Of a stretch of 64,000 bases of DNA, positions 1 through 12,041 are shown in pieces (positions within the stretch are counted from its first letter, which is position 1; every line of letters starts with the position of its first letter). A model generated the notes under the pieces. That model was not told the origin of the DNA. It did no database searches and worked only from the letters and a program-made list of their open reading frames with translations. The DNA is from Nissolia schottii (Eukaryota; Streptophyta; Magnoliopsida; Fabales; Fabaceae), in contig QANU01057663.1 of assembly GCA_003254905.1 (NCBI GenBank), positions 137,946 through 201,945 on the forward strand, in the 5' to 3' direction. A program made the position numbers and the translations under genes.

Positions 1-901
1 TTGAAAATCTGTACATCCATAACTAGAACCTTGTGTTGAGTAGTCAAACTTTCCCCTGGAATCACTTTGTAATTTGTGCAAAGTTTTCTATCTGATTTTC
101 TTAGAAGGAAGAAACCAATTTGTGCGCAAGTTTGGCCACTCTTATACATGATAAGACGTTATTCCCGCTTCCTAAAGCATGTGTTTGCTATCGTGAAATT
201 GAAGGCTAAAGAAAAATCTAATATGGTTTTACCCGCGACATTTGCTACTCCTAGACCATATCCCCCGTGCAACCCCTCATATCCACTAGCTTCCATCCCC
301 ACATGACCATTTAGGTCCCCATCTACGAAAATCTTTTCTCCTAAAGGTATTTCCTAGACTAAGCCTTCTAAGTCCTCCCAAAATTTTATCTTGTGGTGCT
401 TCTCCATACTAACCCGAGGTGCATAGGCATTAATAACATTAAAGATGTCTTGTTCGAGTACAAATTTTAATGCTATGATCCTATCTCCTAATCTTTTAAC
501 CTCTACAACATCATTCTTCCAAAACTTGTCTATAATTATACCTAACCCATTTCTAGATTTTGCCTTACTCGTATGCCAAAGCTTAAACCTAGAAGTATCT
601 AACTCCTTGGAACCCACTTAGTTTCTTGTAGGCACATAAAATTAATCCTTCTCCTAATCATGGTGTCAACTATTTCTATTGATTTTCCTGTGAGAGTGCC
701 CATATTCCAAGTGCCAAAACATATCCTACCCGTGTGAACTAACTTATTTACCCACACTTGTTCACGAAAGTGTGGGGACCCATGCCTATTTTGCACTGCA
801 TTTGGGCACCGATGCAACGACTCTTGCTCATTTGACACTGCACTCGAGCCATGCAATGTGTTGCTTCCGGGCAACGACCTAGCCTTAGCACTAAAATGTC
901 A
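1..901 (-). mobile_element. RTE-type LINE endonuclease fragment, frameshifted
   Basis: Reading the minus strand from about 874 down to 1 gives an apurinic-endonuclease-like sequence in pieces: GTWNMGTLTGKS, then CLQETKW, then INAYAPRV, then GDLNGHVG near 330-310, and a YKVIPGE-like stretch near 55. These are the ordered motifs of the EN domain of plant RTE-clade non-LTR retrotransposons, often mis-annotated as craniofacial development protein 2-like. The frame changes around 600 and again after 354, and a stop interrupts the distal part, so it is dead. The reverse transcriptase would lie beyond the left edge of the window. The orientation is opposite to the GTPase gene that follows. Confidence 0.85.
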
Positions 902-951
902 TTGATCCATGTCATATAGATTCTACAAAGTTTTACGCTGTTGACAGCCTA

Positions 952-1670
952 ATGCAACCCTCCTCTTTTTCGTGGCTTGGGACCAGCCATGCAAGCAGCA
1001 TAGGCAGAGTTAATTTAATGGGAATACATACTAAAGAAAAATCAGTTAGAGATTCTGAAAATTGTTTGTACTATGTTGTTGATATTCCTTTTGACCACAC
1101 CTTGTTAGAAAAGGCTTTATTTGTCATTGTGTTTTGTTGTGTATGTGCTATTCCTTCTTGCTTTTTTCTCTCTCTTTTTGGTCCCCTCCCCCCGCCCCCC
1201 CCCCCTTTTTATTTAGATTTTAATGCTTGACGGTAGACATGATTTATAGTAAGACATTGTTGTCGTTTGATCCATGTAGCCGAAACCACCTATTGAAACA
1301 TGGATTGGTTGTTGTTAATGGTTTCTCTCCCCCTTTCCTTTTGATAATTTAATTGCTGTTTTCCTGTTTTCCTTTGCCTTGTTACATTTGTGGCTCTACA
1401 TTTTACAGAGTGGATATAGGATACTCAGTGAATCGCAGTGTCTCAGATGACCTTAGTCAGCTTTTGTATATGGTATTTGATCTCCTAGTTGCAAATTAAT
1501 TTTGTGGTAAAAATGTGAAAAATATGTTTCTAGAAAAGTAAAAGCCTATCCATGGAGTATGACAAATAGAGTAACTTTCTGTACCACTGTATTGAATTTT
1601 TACTTATTAATCCTTATTTTGGAGTTGTTCATGAACTACTTTACTGATAGGGACTTTTGCTTTTAGACAG
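952..1670. other. non-coding stretch with RTE LINE 3' tail; possible upstream GTPase exon
   Basis: No exon of the downstream GTPase can be recognised with confidence here. A pyrimidine and poly-C run lies at 1186-1206. Around 1267-1316 there is a sequence resembling the 3' tail of plant RTE LINEs (TTTGATCCATGTAGCCGA, then a TTG-rich end). A stretch at 1409-1472 is bounded by AG and GT and ends in phase 0, which matches the next exon start; it reads GYSVNRSVSDDLSQLL, loosely like the segment that precedes the P-loop in this GTPase family. I regard it as a weak exon candidate only. Confidence 0.4.
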
Positions 1671-2758
1671 TTTCTAAGCCTTATACAATGCCGGGTTAGA
1701 GAATTGAGGACAACTGATCATGCAGATTATACCGCGACAGTGATGTTGATTGGGATTCCAAATGTTGGTAAGTCAGCCCTTGCCAATGCCTTGCATCAAG
1801 TGGGAAGAATTAGTGCAGCAGGTATTTAAAATTTTGTAACAATTCTAATGATGGTGAATGACATGCTCAACTTTTGATAAAAAAAGATGCATATATTCTC
1901 AATTTTTCAGTTTTATGTTATACTTTTTATTTTTTATTTTTTATCGTGGACTATTTTTGTTTTATAGAAAAGGGAAAGTTGAAGCATGCAACTGTGAGTC
2001 CAGAACCAGGGGAGACTAAAGACATCCGAAGTTTTAAGGTTAGCCATTTCTTTTTGGCACTTAACTATACCAGAGAAATGTATTTATGAAAGACCAAGGT
2101 TCTCTTATCCTCGAATCTTTTGTACTTCTATTTCTTGCTTTCTCTTGTAAAATTTGTTCTTTTATCGGAAAAAAAGATTTTGAAAACCAAGTCTCATACT
2201 ATCTTCTCTCTCTCTCTCTGCCTTTGTGTGTAATAATCTCATTCATTTGGATTAAGTAAACATTTGACCATCATGTTGAACAAATAGACACTTGTTCAAA
2301 GATAACTGTGGAAGGTGTTTCATGCACAGGCATTCTTATCTAGGCATCTTATGTTCCCAGATGTGTAGAATGCTTGTCCAAGATACTCGTGGTTTGGTAA
2401 ACTGGTAAGATTGTTTGTATTAGAGGAGTTTCATTAGAGAATAGAAGAAAGAATACAGAAGCAGGGGATAAGAAGCCAACCATACGCATGCATGTGATGA
2501 TGCCTTCCAAAAAATTTGGGTATCTCACATTCCCACATAAGAATCAGGATATTTTTCTACAGATTGTCAACTTTTCCCATTTATCACAAAAGATTTTGAA
2601 ACGTAGGGTGGTTTTCAATTGCAATACATTTAATACACATGCATTTTGTACATACATATATGCATACAAAATAATTGGGAATGGCACTTGGCAGTGTACT
2701 AACTTTTCGTAGGTGTTCCATCTGGCAAAATATTTTTAAGCAACTCCTCTATACTTCT

Positions 2759-2804
<46 letters not shown>

Positions 2805-5800
2805 GTTGGCTTATATGCACCTTCTTGTAAAATAAGGCAACGCTTGTTTACTGAGACAAGACAAAAATACTGAGACACATGGACAAAAATCTTGTTTGTT
2901 TACTAAGGCAGACACAAAAATTTGTCTCAGGATAGAAAATTTGTGTATTTTCTGTACTTCCGATTTGCTATCTATTCTGTTTTGACTTCAACACTCTTAT
3001 CTGTTTTAGAAATCCTCTGAAAACACTGTTGAGGGAATAGATTTTGAAGGAGATATGAGAAGCTTGATCTGATTAAGAAATTTGCTTTCAACAAAATTAT
3101 AATATAAAATTATTCAATTTAAGGGTATTGAATTTGGAATCTTTTATTATAGTTAATTTGGTGGACCAGAGCATTGCATCTACAACTCTAGAACCGGCTA
3201 TGCATCAATTAACCTGATATAATTGGTTGAAGAGGTTTGCAGTACACCCTACTCTCACCTGGTGCATCAGAATCCATAATTACACGGTGCATACAAGCAA
3301 GAGCCTATATATATGTGTGTGCGCACGTGCGGGGGGGTGTGTGTCTGTGCGGGCATGTGGGCGTCCGTGCGGGTGGGCGGGCGGGCTTGTGTGAGTTAGT
3401 TAGTTAAAAATAAAGGAGAAAATTGTGACATGCTTGTAATTTTGTCTAATTAGACAATTTACATGCTGGAAAAACATTTTTCATAGTGATAATTGATAAG
3501 TATATCCTTGAAGAAATAGTCATGCATTTAAATGTTTATAGGTTAGTTTGATGCCTATTGTCTGCTTTCTGTTGGCCAGTCTTTGCTAAGACCTCCATTA
3601 CTTACTCTATTTTACAAAATTTCCTTTCCATACCATATATTCATGTGGAAACTTTGCTTTCCATCCAGATTGGTAGTCATCCTAATATCTATGTTTTAGA
3701 CACTCCAGCTGTTTTATCTCCTGAGGTTCCTGATGCTGATGTTCTATCCAAATTAATTTTAACAGGTATGTTTACATTAGTTTTCCTCTTGCATAGGTTC
3801 TTAAAAGAAGGGTTAAATAAGTTTTTGCCTCCTAATAAATTGCAAATTTTGATTTTGCACCCTATTAAAACTTTTTTTTTTGAGTACTTGATAAATTTTT
3901 TTGTTTGATTTTAGTCCTTAACATCAAATTGGACCGTCTGTCACGTCATCTTTTAATGATCCAACTTAACGTCATGAACTAAAACCAAATAAAAATTTAT
4001 CAAGGATTCAAACCAATTTTTTTTTTAATTCGCAATTTATTATGGGGGCAAAACTTATTTAACCCTTAAAAGAATATCATTGAAACTTAAGTATAAAAAG
4101 GATATTTATTGTTCATTTTTTCTTTTTCCAAAAAAAGGAGATCAAAACTAGTCAGAAACAGTACACCACTTATTTTCCTAGGACCCATTCTTAGGTAGTG
4201 GTGATTTTCAGTTTGGGGGGTTTTCTGATGAGCTAGGTATGCATTCTACTATGGAGTAGTTTGTGATGGTTATCTATATAGAATTATCATAGAAAAGGAG
4301 GCTTAACTGTTGGTGAGATGTGATGTGAGGCCTTATGCAACCATTTGGTGTTAGGACAAAGATCCTCTAAAGTGAGCTCCTTCATTTTACTAAAGTGAAG
4401 GATCTCACCATTAGATTTTTAAAGTGGAAATGAGTCTCACTTTCACTTTGTTTGTTTAACGGTGAGATCCCTCATTTTACACTCTAAAGTGAGGGATCTA
4501 AAGTGAGGGATCTCACTTTAGATGATCCAAATCTGTGGTGTCACATCTTTAAGGGTTATCTCTCCCTACTAAACTTATTCTGCCCACAGATGTATCTAGG
4601 GAGCTGCCATTTTTGGTATGGATAGAGATTGGGCAGCATTGGTCAATTCTTTATTTTGTCATGCTCTCTAGTTCATCTGTTTTGGAGGATATCTTGTCCT
4701 AAATTATACTTCACTCTTACCTTTGGAATAAAATCTATTTTCCTATCGTGAAAGAGGACATTAAAGACTACAGAGCAAAGGATAAACGGTCATCTGGTAC
4801 AAAGAACCCCAATACATAAAAAAAATTACCATCTCACCCTTGAATTATTCTCGATATGCATTATCAAAAGCTCCTTTCAAGTAATGAATGAACAGAACAC
4901 CTTAGAGAAGTCAAATGAACCATAATATCCCTAACTTAATTGTAGTAGATTGGTGTTACATTTTCAAGGTTGTTACCTTTCTACTCTACATTCTGTACAT
5001 TGTGCACCAAACTACTTCAAATATGCTCATGCCACTATCTCCGCCTCTGGTATTTAACGCACTCTACTCTACTGTCAATCGTCCGACATCTTTGATTATA
5101 CCAAGCAAGTGTAAAATTGTTTGCATATTATACTTTCCCCCTTCTCAAATTAGCATGCCCATACTTAAAACTGAACCAAACAATCCATGAAGCGAAATTT
5201 GTTATTTCTGGTAAGGTTAGTGTTTATATTTCAAACTTTCGGAGTTCATCTTTATTCACACCTTAATGTTTAAACATTATGCAGGAGCAGTTGGCGATTG
5301 TTTGGCCGGGAGAGAAAAAATTGCTGAATATTTCCTGTCTGTTCTCAACTCTAGCGGGCAATACAAGAAATGGGCTAATTTATCAACTGAGGACAATGAC
5401 GGAATCTTCCATACCAGCAAAACAGGGTGTTTGACTACATCTGGGCTGCAACTGATGCAAAATAAGCAAATCCCTACAGACCACACACAGGTATTTGCTA
5501 CTTACTACCTTGTATAACCTAATCCTTCATGTTGTGTTTCAAGTGTATGATTAAAATACATTCATTGTTGCATTCTGACATAACAAAGGTGTTAAGAAAC
5601 ACAGCAAGCTAAAGAATGAAAGGATAATCAAAGAATTGAACACAAACAAATGGATGCTCTTGGGACTCCAGCAAAGAATCAAACATTCAAATCGGTTTTT
5701 TTTTTTTGCTTGACGAGAAACATTCAAATCTTGAGTTAGATAAAAAGAAGTGCCATATGTTCATTTTTTCTTCACATCCAATGGGGTTTTGGCATGTGTG

Positions 5801-6486
5801 GAGGGATAGTTCAATAGTTAGAAATAAAGAGACCTAGAAAAACTATAAGTGAGACAATTAAAAGAGATCTAGACTCTAATGGCTTGAATGTAAATATGAT
5901 TTATAATAAAACGCTATATGTCATTTGATCTATATAGTTGATCTCATCTAGTGGGACAAAACTCAGTTTTTGTATCCAGTGGGATAAAGCTCAGTTGTTG
6001 TATCCAAAGTATATAGTATATTGAATGTGAATGAATTATACTCAACATATTGTTCTAATGATTTAATCTACCAGAGATCTGTAGTCGCCTAATCTTATAC
6101 CATGCCACAAAAAAAGGGTACAAAATCCCATGGTTCATTAGTGTGATGAAGAATGGTCAAAATAAGTTATGTATTTCAAAAATGTCCTTTTTCTTGGGCA
6201 GGACGGCATAGTGCGGGATGTTCGGCGAACTCTTTTTGAAACAATTTCATTGTTTGATGGCAATATAAGCTATGAAGATGAAATGGAAACACTTATTGCT
6301 AGGCAGTTTAGTGCATTGCAGAAAGCTTTCCACGTTTCAAATGAATGTGGAGAAGACACTCATCTCAAGGTCGCAGGGAAGTTGCTTGATCTTTTCCGTA
6401 CGGGTCGTCTTGGACATTACATTTTGGATCATCTTTCCACAAATGTTCGCTTATCATTGCAGTCTAATCCATTTCATAACACTTAA
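1671..6486 (+). CDS. SIN2: SIN2/DGP2-like mitochondrial DAR GTPase (MTG1 family), 5' exons not seen
   Basis: Five exons join in frame: 1671-1821, 1968-2038, 3669-3765, 5285-5490 and 6202-6486, all with GT-AG borders, giving 269 aa to a TAA stop. The visible part has the P-loop GIPNVGKSALANAL (G1), a PGETKDI threonine (G2), and LDTPAVLSPEV at the G3 position. This is the circularly permuted order of YlqF/MTG1-type GTPases, in which the NKxD motif (G4) comes first. In plants this family includes SHORT INTEGUMENTS 2, thought to help assemble mitochondrial ribosomes. The N-terminal part with G4 and the targeting peptide (roughly a third of the usual ~380 aa) is not recognisable in 901-1670; it may lie left of the window or be lost. 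The DxxG glycine of G3 is alanine here. The third intron holds two MITEs. The family call is firm; whether the gene is intact is not known. Confidence 0.88.
2759..2800. repeat. (TA)n microsatellite
   Basis: Almost pure alternating TA with one CA interruption, in the second GTPase intron. Confidence 0.95.
3305..3400 (+). repeat. G-rich GT/GC simple-sequence tract
   Basis: About 95 bases of alternating TG/GC with runs of G, including a seven-G run near 3331 and repeated GGGC blocks, within an AT-rich intron. It looks like a decayed (TG)n/(CG)n microsatellite. Confidence 0.8.
3810..4065. mobile_element. 256-bp Mutator-like MITE with 9-bp target duplication
   Basis: The element begins GGGTTAAATAAGTTTTTGCC and ends with the near-complement GGCAAAACTTATTTAACCC; the inverted ends match over about 35 bases with a few differences. 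The same nine bases, TTAAAAGAA, flank both sides at 3801-3809 and 4066-4074. A 9-bp duplication with long inverted ends is the signature of Mutator-superfamily elements. No transposase is encoded, so it is non-autonomous. It sits in the SIN2-like intron. Confidence 0.9.
4354..4534. mobile_element. fold-back MITE-like element with AAAGTGAGGGATC repeats
   Basis: The left end, GATCCTCTAAAGTGAG, is mirrored at the right end by CTCACTTTAGATGATCC. The inside has further direct and inverted copies of a CTAAAGTGAGGGATCT unit, so most of the element can fold on itself. Target duplication and exact ends are not clear. Confidence 0.6.
5890..6008 (+). repeat. RTE LINE 3'-tail-like sequence with 28-bp duplication
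   Basis: Contains a TTTGATCTATATAGTTGA sequence followed by a block that occurs twice in tandem (5951-5978 and 5979-6006, starting GTGGGACAAA and GTGGGATAAA), ending in TTGTTG. This resembles the conserved 3' end of plant RTE LINEs, here just upstream of the last SIN2-like exon. Confidence 0.55.
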
Positions 6487-6891
6487 CAATCTCTCAATGT
6501 AGCCAGGAATCAGCCATATGCTTTGGCCATATTTATTTTCGAATCCTAACACCTTTATTCTGTTTCTCAACATCGTTAAGAAGCTACCTGTTTAGAAAAG
6601 AAACCACCTATCGAGGGAAAATCATTTTAAATTTTTGGGGACTAATTTAATGGTTTACTGGAAATTCTACTTCAAACAATAAACTTTTCTTTAAATGGTT
6701 AAAAATGAACACGGCACTTGAGAAGGGAGCTTTAGAGCGTTGCATAACGTGGAAGACTAACAACAATCAGTTTGATAATAATACAAATACAAACACAAAC
6801 AATATACAATGGTCATCTCTGAATATCACCATGTTTGATGGATCACGAGATTATTCTTGAAGTAGACATACCAATTCAGTGTAACTGAACA

Positions 6892-7673
6892 TCAGTCACC
6901 TTCTCTCGAAAACGTGGTTCCAAGTGCAATTTCAAGATGTAGTTCCTTTGGGGTTAAACCGTTTCTACACATCGGAAAAAAAATATATATGACAACACGT
7001 AAATTAAATAAGTCAATTTAATTCTATGTTTCGTATCTAAAGCTGATAGCAGATCTATGTTTATTGTTTACCTAAATGCTCGATAAACAAGGCACTGAGC
7101 TCGAAGCTGTTTTAACTGTTGTTCCTTGAAAGCAGTGGCAGATGATTCAGGCACAAAGGAAACTGTAGATTTTCCTGTATGTCTGACAGGAATATTCTCC
7201 TGTATTTCTGAAGTGCTACTTTGTCTGCTAATCTGTCAATAAAACTATCTGGTAATGCAAACAAGGTTCATACATGACGTGGTCACGCAGAATATAATTG
7301 AAGCAGAGTAAGAAAATCGTGTCTGAAAGACCGGAAATTCTAAAATACATAACAAATCCATGCCATATCCGTGTAGAGTATAAGTTTCTTATGTAATTTC
7401 ACATAGAGAAATAAAAGATATGATTAATTTAACCCATTATTTTTTTTTTCCTGTTACTTCGAAGTTCATACATAGTAACCTTTCAAATATGAGAAATTAG
7501 AAGTAACCTCTTCAACGGGTCGTTCAGGGTCACAGAGGTTCAAGGTTTTGATGCCAGCCTGAGCTTCTGATAACTGTCTGTCCTTAATCTCATCCCTGGA
7601 TGATCCCGACCCCTCCGCCATGACAGGATGCGAAGAATAGCTCTGATTTTGGTAACCCCAATGCAAATGCAAG
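6892..7673 (-). pseudogene. SYD: truncated SPLAYED (SYD)-like chromatin remodeller fragment
   Basis: Three exon-like blocks on the minus strand splice in frame: about 7673-7508, 7232-7072 and 6964-6892, with AG and GT borders. They encode PVMAEGSGSSRDEIKDRQ, then a serine-rich stretch, then EQQLKQLRAQCLVYRAF joined to NGLTPKELHLEIALG, followed directly by a TGA stop. The last segment matches the QLQ-like region of plant SYD, an SNF2-family ATPase of SWI/SNF remodelling complexes that is normally several thousand residues long. No HSA, helicase or bromodomain-like sequence follows, and the N-terminal exons are not seen upstream to 9 kb. The remnant keeps introns, so it was copied or moved as DNA, not through mRNA. 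It is convergent with the GTPase gene, about 400 bp from that stop codon. The 5' limit is uncertain: the frame stays open to 7867. Most likely a dead fragment. Confidence 0.75.
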
Positions 7674-7899
7674 CTATTAGCTATTGAATGGGTTTGAGTG
7701 GGTTTTTGTTTTCTCTTCAACATGTCGCTTTCAAATGATGGAAAACAATATATTTTCTTGCTTTGGCAGCATATAAAAATAAAACTTATACTGCACTTGA
7801 TACTAGAGACATGATAAGAGAATAGAGATACGAGGAAAGAAAATTCGTCCCTAAGTTTATGTCTCATTTGTCACAGTTTCAGTGAAATAAAGAAATTAC

Positions 7900-9100
7900 A
7901 AAAAGAAGTTGTTCTCGTGTCTCTGTCTCTCTCTGTCCTATCCCTAATACCAAACACAATCTTAAGATTATTTATTTCAAGGTTGATTAAGGTTTGTTTA
8001 GGGGAACATGATTCTTTATAATATCCATATGAATGGATTGGTTAAGAATGATCTTTTGCTAATTTATTAAGTACATATTTTGTTGACATTGAACCCCACT
8101 AAAAATGTGTCTTTATTATACATACATAAATATTATTATTTTTAACCAGAATCATAAATATCTAAAGTTTATTGAACTTTATTTAATTTAGCTCAACTCA
8201 TACCAGCTTATTATGGAGGTAAAGCTTTCCAACACTAAATTTTTTACTTACAAAACTCAAACTCAAGATTTTGATTAAGAACAAGTCTCAAATCTCTTGA
8301 GAATTAGTGGAGCTGCTTGCACTCAAGTTTAAGAGGAGTTCAAGCATGTTTCGAAAAGCTTTACAATTCCCCCATGGTGTGACGCAGTAAAAGCAATGTG
8401 TTTCCAAAATAAATAAAATAAAACGTGCGTTTGATCCCAGAGTAAACATTGCGTAAACTGTGAACCATTGCATTTAGCTCCTACAGTAATAATTTCCAGT
8501 ACAAATAATTGTGGTATGAAGTGGTGACAAATGACATGGCTCTTCTTCATTCACTACAACCCCATGATTTCTTTCTACTATTGCTCCAAACCAGAAAGAA
8601 GTTAGAACCCAATCCACTCATCCGTGACATCAGTCCATGACTGCCCCAATTTCTTTGTTGAAAATGTACCCCCCAAACTAACTTTAAGATAATCCAATTA
8701 TACATTGTAAAAATGATGCTGGCAAAAGAACAAAAAAAATAATTAAGGAATTGGATTTCAAGGCAGAGAATTGGAATTTGAGTCCCCAATCTGATGTTAG
8801 AAAAGATGTATACCCAACGACCACAAGAAAGCACACCATAAAAGAATTTGCTGTGAATAACTACCCAAAGCTCAGCTTGATCGCACATTGTGCTAAGCTT
8901 GGGCAATTTCTTGGATTCATGTTTCTATTCTTCCTTCCGTTGCTTTATCCTTACTTATTTTAGCTCACTTCGCATTGTCACCACTCAAGTAAACCATCAA
9001 ATCAATTGATTTTATTTGGCTTAGAGAATGGTTGAATTTAAGCAAATACTTTTTCAAAAAATCGAACTCTTTTTAAGTAAAAAAAGTTGTCTCCTAAAAT
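7900..9100. other. AT-rich intergenic DNA, nothing recognised
   Basis: Short open frames on both strands have no recognisable motifs, no plausible splice partners and low-complexity composition. I see no gene, RNA or clear transposon end. Confidence 0.6.
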
Positions 9101-9128
9101 TTTAAGAGATATCTCCTTGTATCCAGAT

Positions 9129-9232
9129 AGACAAGGTTTTTGAAAAAATAAAATTTTCAAAACGAAAGCAAAATTTCTTGAGACAAGTTTTTTGAAAAAA
9201 TAAAATTTTCAAAACGAAAGCAAAATTTCTTT
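9129..9232. repeat. 52-bp tandem duplication
   Basis: A unit beginning AGACAAGGTTTTTGAAAAAA and ending CAAAATTTCTT occurs twice with a period of 52 and only minor changes. It lies at the left edge of retroelement-like DNA. Confidence 0.85.
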
Positions 9233-9239
9233 TAAAGGA

Positions 9240-10099
9240 TAAAAAATTTAAATAGTAGAGGGAAGAAAAGAACACAAAATTTATACTAGTTCAATTCCTA
9301 GTTAAAAATCTAGGTCCAGTTTTTCAAACACTCAAATCACTGCTTTCAAATACAAGCATCAATAGTTCTTTTCAAAACCTCACAAACCAAACTTCCAAAC
9401 ACAAAAACTTAAAATGAACTCTCTCTCTCAAGCTCTCTGTTGCTCCCAACGACAAACTCTCAAATAGCCAAGATTTTCTCACCAAAACAACAAAATACCA
9501 AAATACAAAGCAAAGGATTAAAAAACAATTCAAAATAGAAGAAGTTTGTAAGTGGAGCACGTGAGTATGTATATCAATGGTAGTCTATGTCTCTCATTTT
9601 TCTGCTTCTGCACTATGAATGTTGGAGGATTTTTCTTTTATACTTCTCTTGAGCAGATTCTTCAAGTTTTGATGCTTAAAGCCATCTTCTTGATTCATGC
9701 CATCTTTCCCTTTTTCTTCCGTAATACTTTCCTTTTGGTTTCCATGATTTCAGCTCTTTCCATTATTTCTGCTGATGCTCTTTTATAGAGGCTTTTCACA
9801 TGTGTTCTATATTTCTTTATTTCCATCATTTTCCTCCATTAATTCTTCTTGACCTATGCACTATCATTTTTTTTATTGTTGTCCTTTACCATTGCAAGGT
9901 GAAATAAGCTTGATCTTGCCTCATTTTGACGAAAAAATTGGCTTTCCTTTTTGTCTCATTCTATTTTCTTTTCGTACTGTAGCAACATAACTCTTGGACC
10001 ATGGGGAATTTGTTTCCCAAAATGCTGTCCTTGACAGCATAGTTCCCCTCTTTTTTTTCCTTGTTGACCGTGGGAAGATTTGTTTCCCAATAAAAATTT
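9240..10099. other. probable LTR-retrotransposon-derived DNA
   Basis: The pyrimidine-rich upper strand and phrases such as TTTATACTAGTTCAATTCC are of the kind found in Ty1/copia LTRs. No polyprotein frame, primer site or paired LTR was found, so the assignment is weak. No gene is seen. Confidence 0.35.
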
Positions 10100-11470
10100 C
10101 ATTGACTTTTCAATGTCAATCATTTTCCTTGATTGATTCCCTTAATTTTTTATTTCCTTTCATAATGACATCATGTCACTTTCCCTACAATTTGATTTCC
10201 AACTTCTGTCTCATACACTCAAGATATTTCCTTTCCGTATTTTGTCTTGCAGCTTTATTTATTCTCTTCACACATCTCTTCTTTCTTGTTTTCTTTCTTT
10301 CTTTATTTTAAAGCTTTTTTTGGCCTTTCCTCCTTTATTTTTGCTGAACACTTAGTACACATATTAGTAAAGTTCACATGATATTTATCATCGATAATAA
10401 TAAATTCAAATTAAATCAACAATCTCCCCCTTGATGACAAACATAAAAATTCAAGGAACGTTTTAGATATACCTCTTTTGACAGATACTCCCCTTAATTG
10501 TAGCTTTCATATGTATCCAGAATTATGACTTCCTCTCAATTAATTTTGCTAGGAGTATCTTATTCGGAATTTTTTGTTTGTTTCCCAAGTTTCTCTTGAT
10601 TTCTTATTTCAGAAATTCAAGATACTCGGATTTCACTTGTTGAGTGAATATTTGTAATTTAGCCCTTTCTTGGTTTCTTCCTATTTAACAAAAAGGACGA
10701 TACAAGATGACCCTCACACACATGCAGTCATGCATAACAATAAAACATACATCATTCATGCACTAAGATAATCCAAGTCCATTCAAAATTCAATCTTCAC
10801 ATATAGCACATAATGACTTGGAAAATCCCCACCCAACACATTCATCATAGTTCATTTAAAGTGAGTGAATGTGCATGCATGTGAATTGTTTAGAGGTGAT
10901 TTTTGGTGTGTTAATATTCATGCAAGTGAGATCAATCACAGAATAAAAATTTTAAGAGATAAGTTTCAGCATTTTAGGAGATGATTCAAGATTTTTAGGA
11001 GACAAGTTTCAGGAGTTCAAGAGAAGTTAGAAATTTTGGGGAGACAAGTTTTGTTTATACCAAAAGAGGTATATCTAAAACTTTCCTTGAATTTTTATGT
11101 TTGTCATCAAGGGGGAAATTGTTGATTTAATTTGAATTTATTATTATTGATGACAAACATCATGTGAACTTTACTAATATGTATATTAAGTGTTTCGGCA
11201 AAAATTAAAGAAGGAAAGGCCCAAAAGCTTAAAATAAAGAAAGAATATTATAAAGAAAGAAATCTTGGATGTGTGTAAGTGCAACAAAGTTGGAAAGAAT
11301 AAAATAAAGGAAAAGGAAAGTACAAAGTTGAATACGACAAAAGATGTGAAAACAAATTGGGAAAGAGAAGGAAAGGTGAAGTTATGTCACAAGGAGAAGT
11401 ACGAAAGAAAATATAAAATATAAAAAGGAGAAAGGGGAGTCAATCAAGGGTTGACATTGACATGTCAATA
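10100..11470. repeat. imperfect inverted repeat, ~0.4-kb arms
   Basis: The left arm (10100-10480) and right arm (11061-11470) are reverse complements with scattered mismatches and small gaps. Matching pairs include CTCCCCCTTGATGACAAACA at the inner side of the left arm with TGTTTGTCATCAAGGGGGAA in the right arm, TTGGCCTTTCC with GGAAAGGCCCAA, and outer TTGACATTGACA-type sequences. The spacer is about 580 bp. The CATCAAGGGGGA phrase is common just upstream of copia 3' LTRs, so this may be two retroelement pieces in opposite orientation. A transcript across it could fold into a long hairpin. Confidence 0.75.
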
Positions 11471-11900
11471 TAAAACAAAGGGTTAATTATATTTTTGGTC
11501 CATGTAAAATTTGAAAGTTTGGTTTTAGCCTTTATATAAAAGTTTTAGTCCCTGCAAAATTTAAAAGTTTGGTTTTAGTCCCTGGGGTTGAATGGCAGTT
11601 GACTGTGCTGACGTGGCGCGCCACGTGGAATGCCACGTGGCATAACCCCCCCAAAAACCCAACCCATGACCCATGACCTGAAGCCCACCTTACCCGACCT
11701 GTTTTTTAATTAAAATAAAAAAAAAATTGCAATCAGCCCTACATTTTTTAAATCACTCCTAAGGTCCTTGAAGTTCACAGAAGTCAATCAATTTAGTCTT
11801 TTTAAAGGACTAGTTTGATCGATTTTTAACAACTTCAAACACCTCAGAGAGGGTTTCTAAACATTGGGATGAATGTGGAAGTCAGTTGCCAACCTCACAG
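11471..11900. other. MULE-like single terminal sequence; no gene
   Basis: GGGTTAATTATATTTTTGGTCC starts a TIR-like stretch with the repeated phrase AGTTTGGTTTTAG, followed by a short GC-rich palindromic region (GTGGCGCGCCAC near 11614). No matching inverted end was found downstream, so only one end of an element may remain. Confidence 0.4.
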
Positions 11901-12041
11901 ACTAAGCTGATGGTCTACTCTCACCACTCGCCACCCAAATACTATTATATCCAACTGCATAGAAAGCAAACTAGGACAGATAATGAAAAGGACCAATGCA
12001 ATTGCTTGAAGTATAAACACAACATTACATACAATACACAA

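Noticed and set aside
1409-1472. Possible extra upstream exon of the SIN2-like gene
   Set aside because: Borders and phase fit, but the similarity is weak and the joined protein would have extra residues before FLSLIQ compared with what I recall of the family. Kept only as a remark.
7466-7867. 133-residue minus frame as a stand-alone gene
   Set aside because: Only its lower part (from about 7673) matches SYD; the rest is intron-like and splice sites link it to two further exons.
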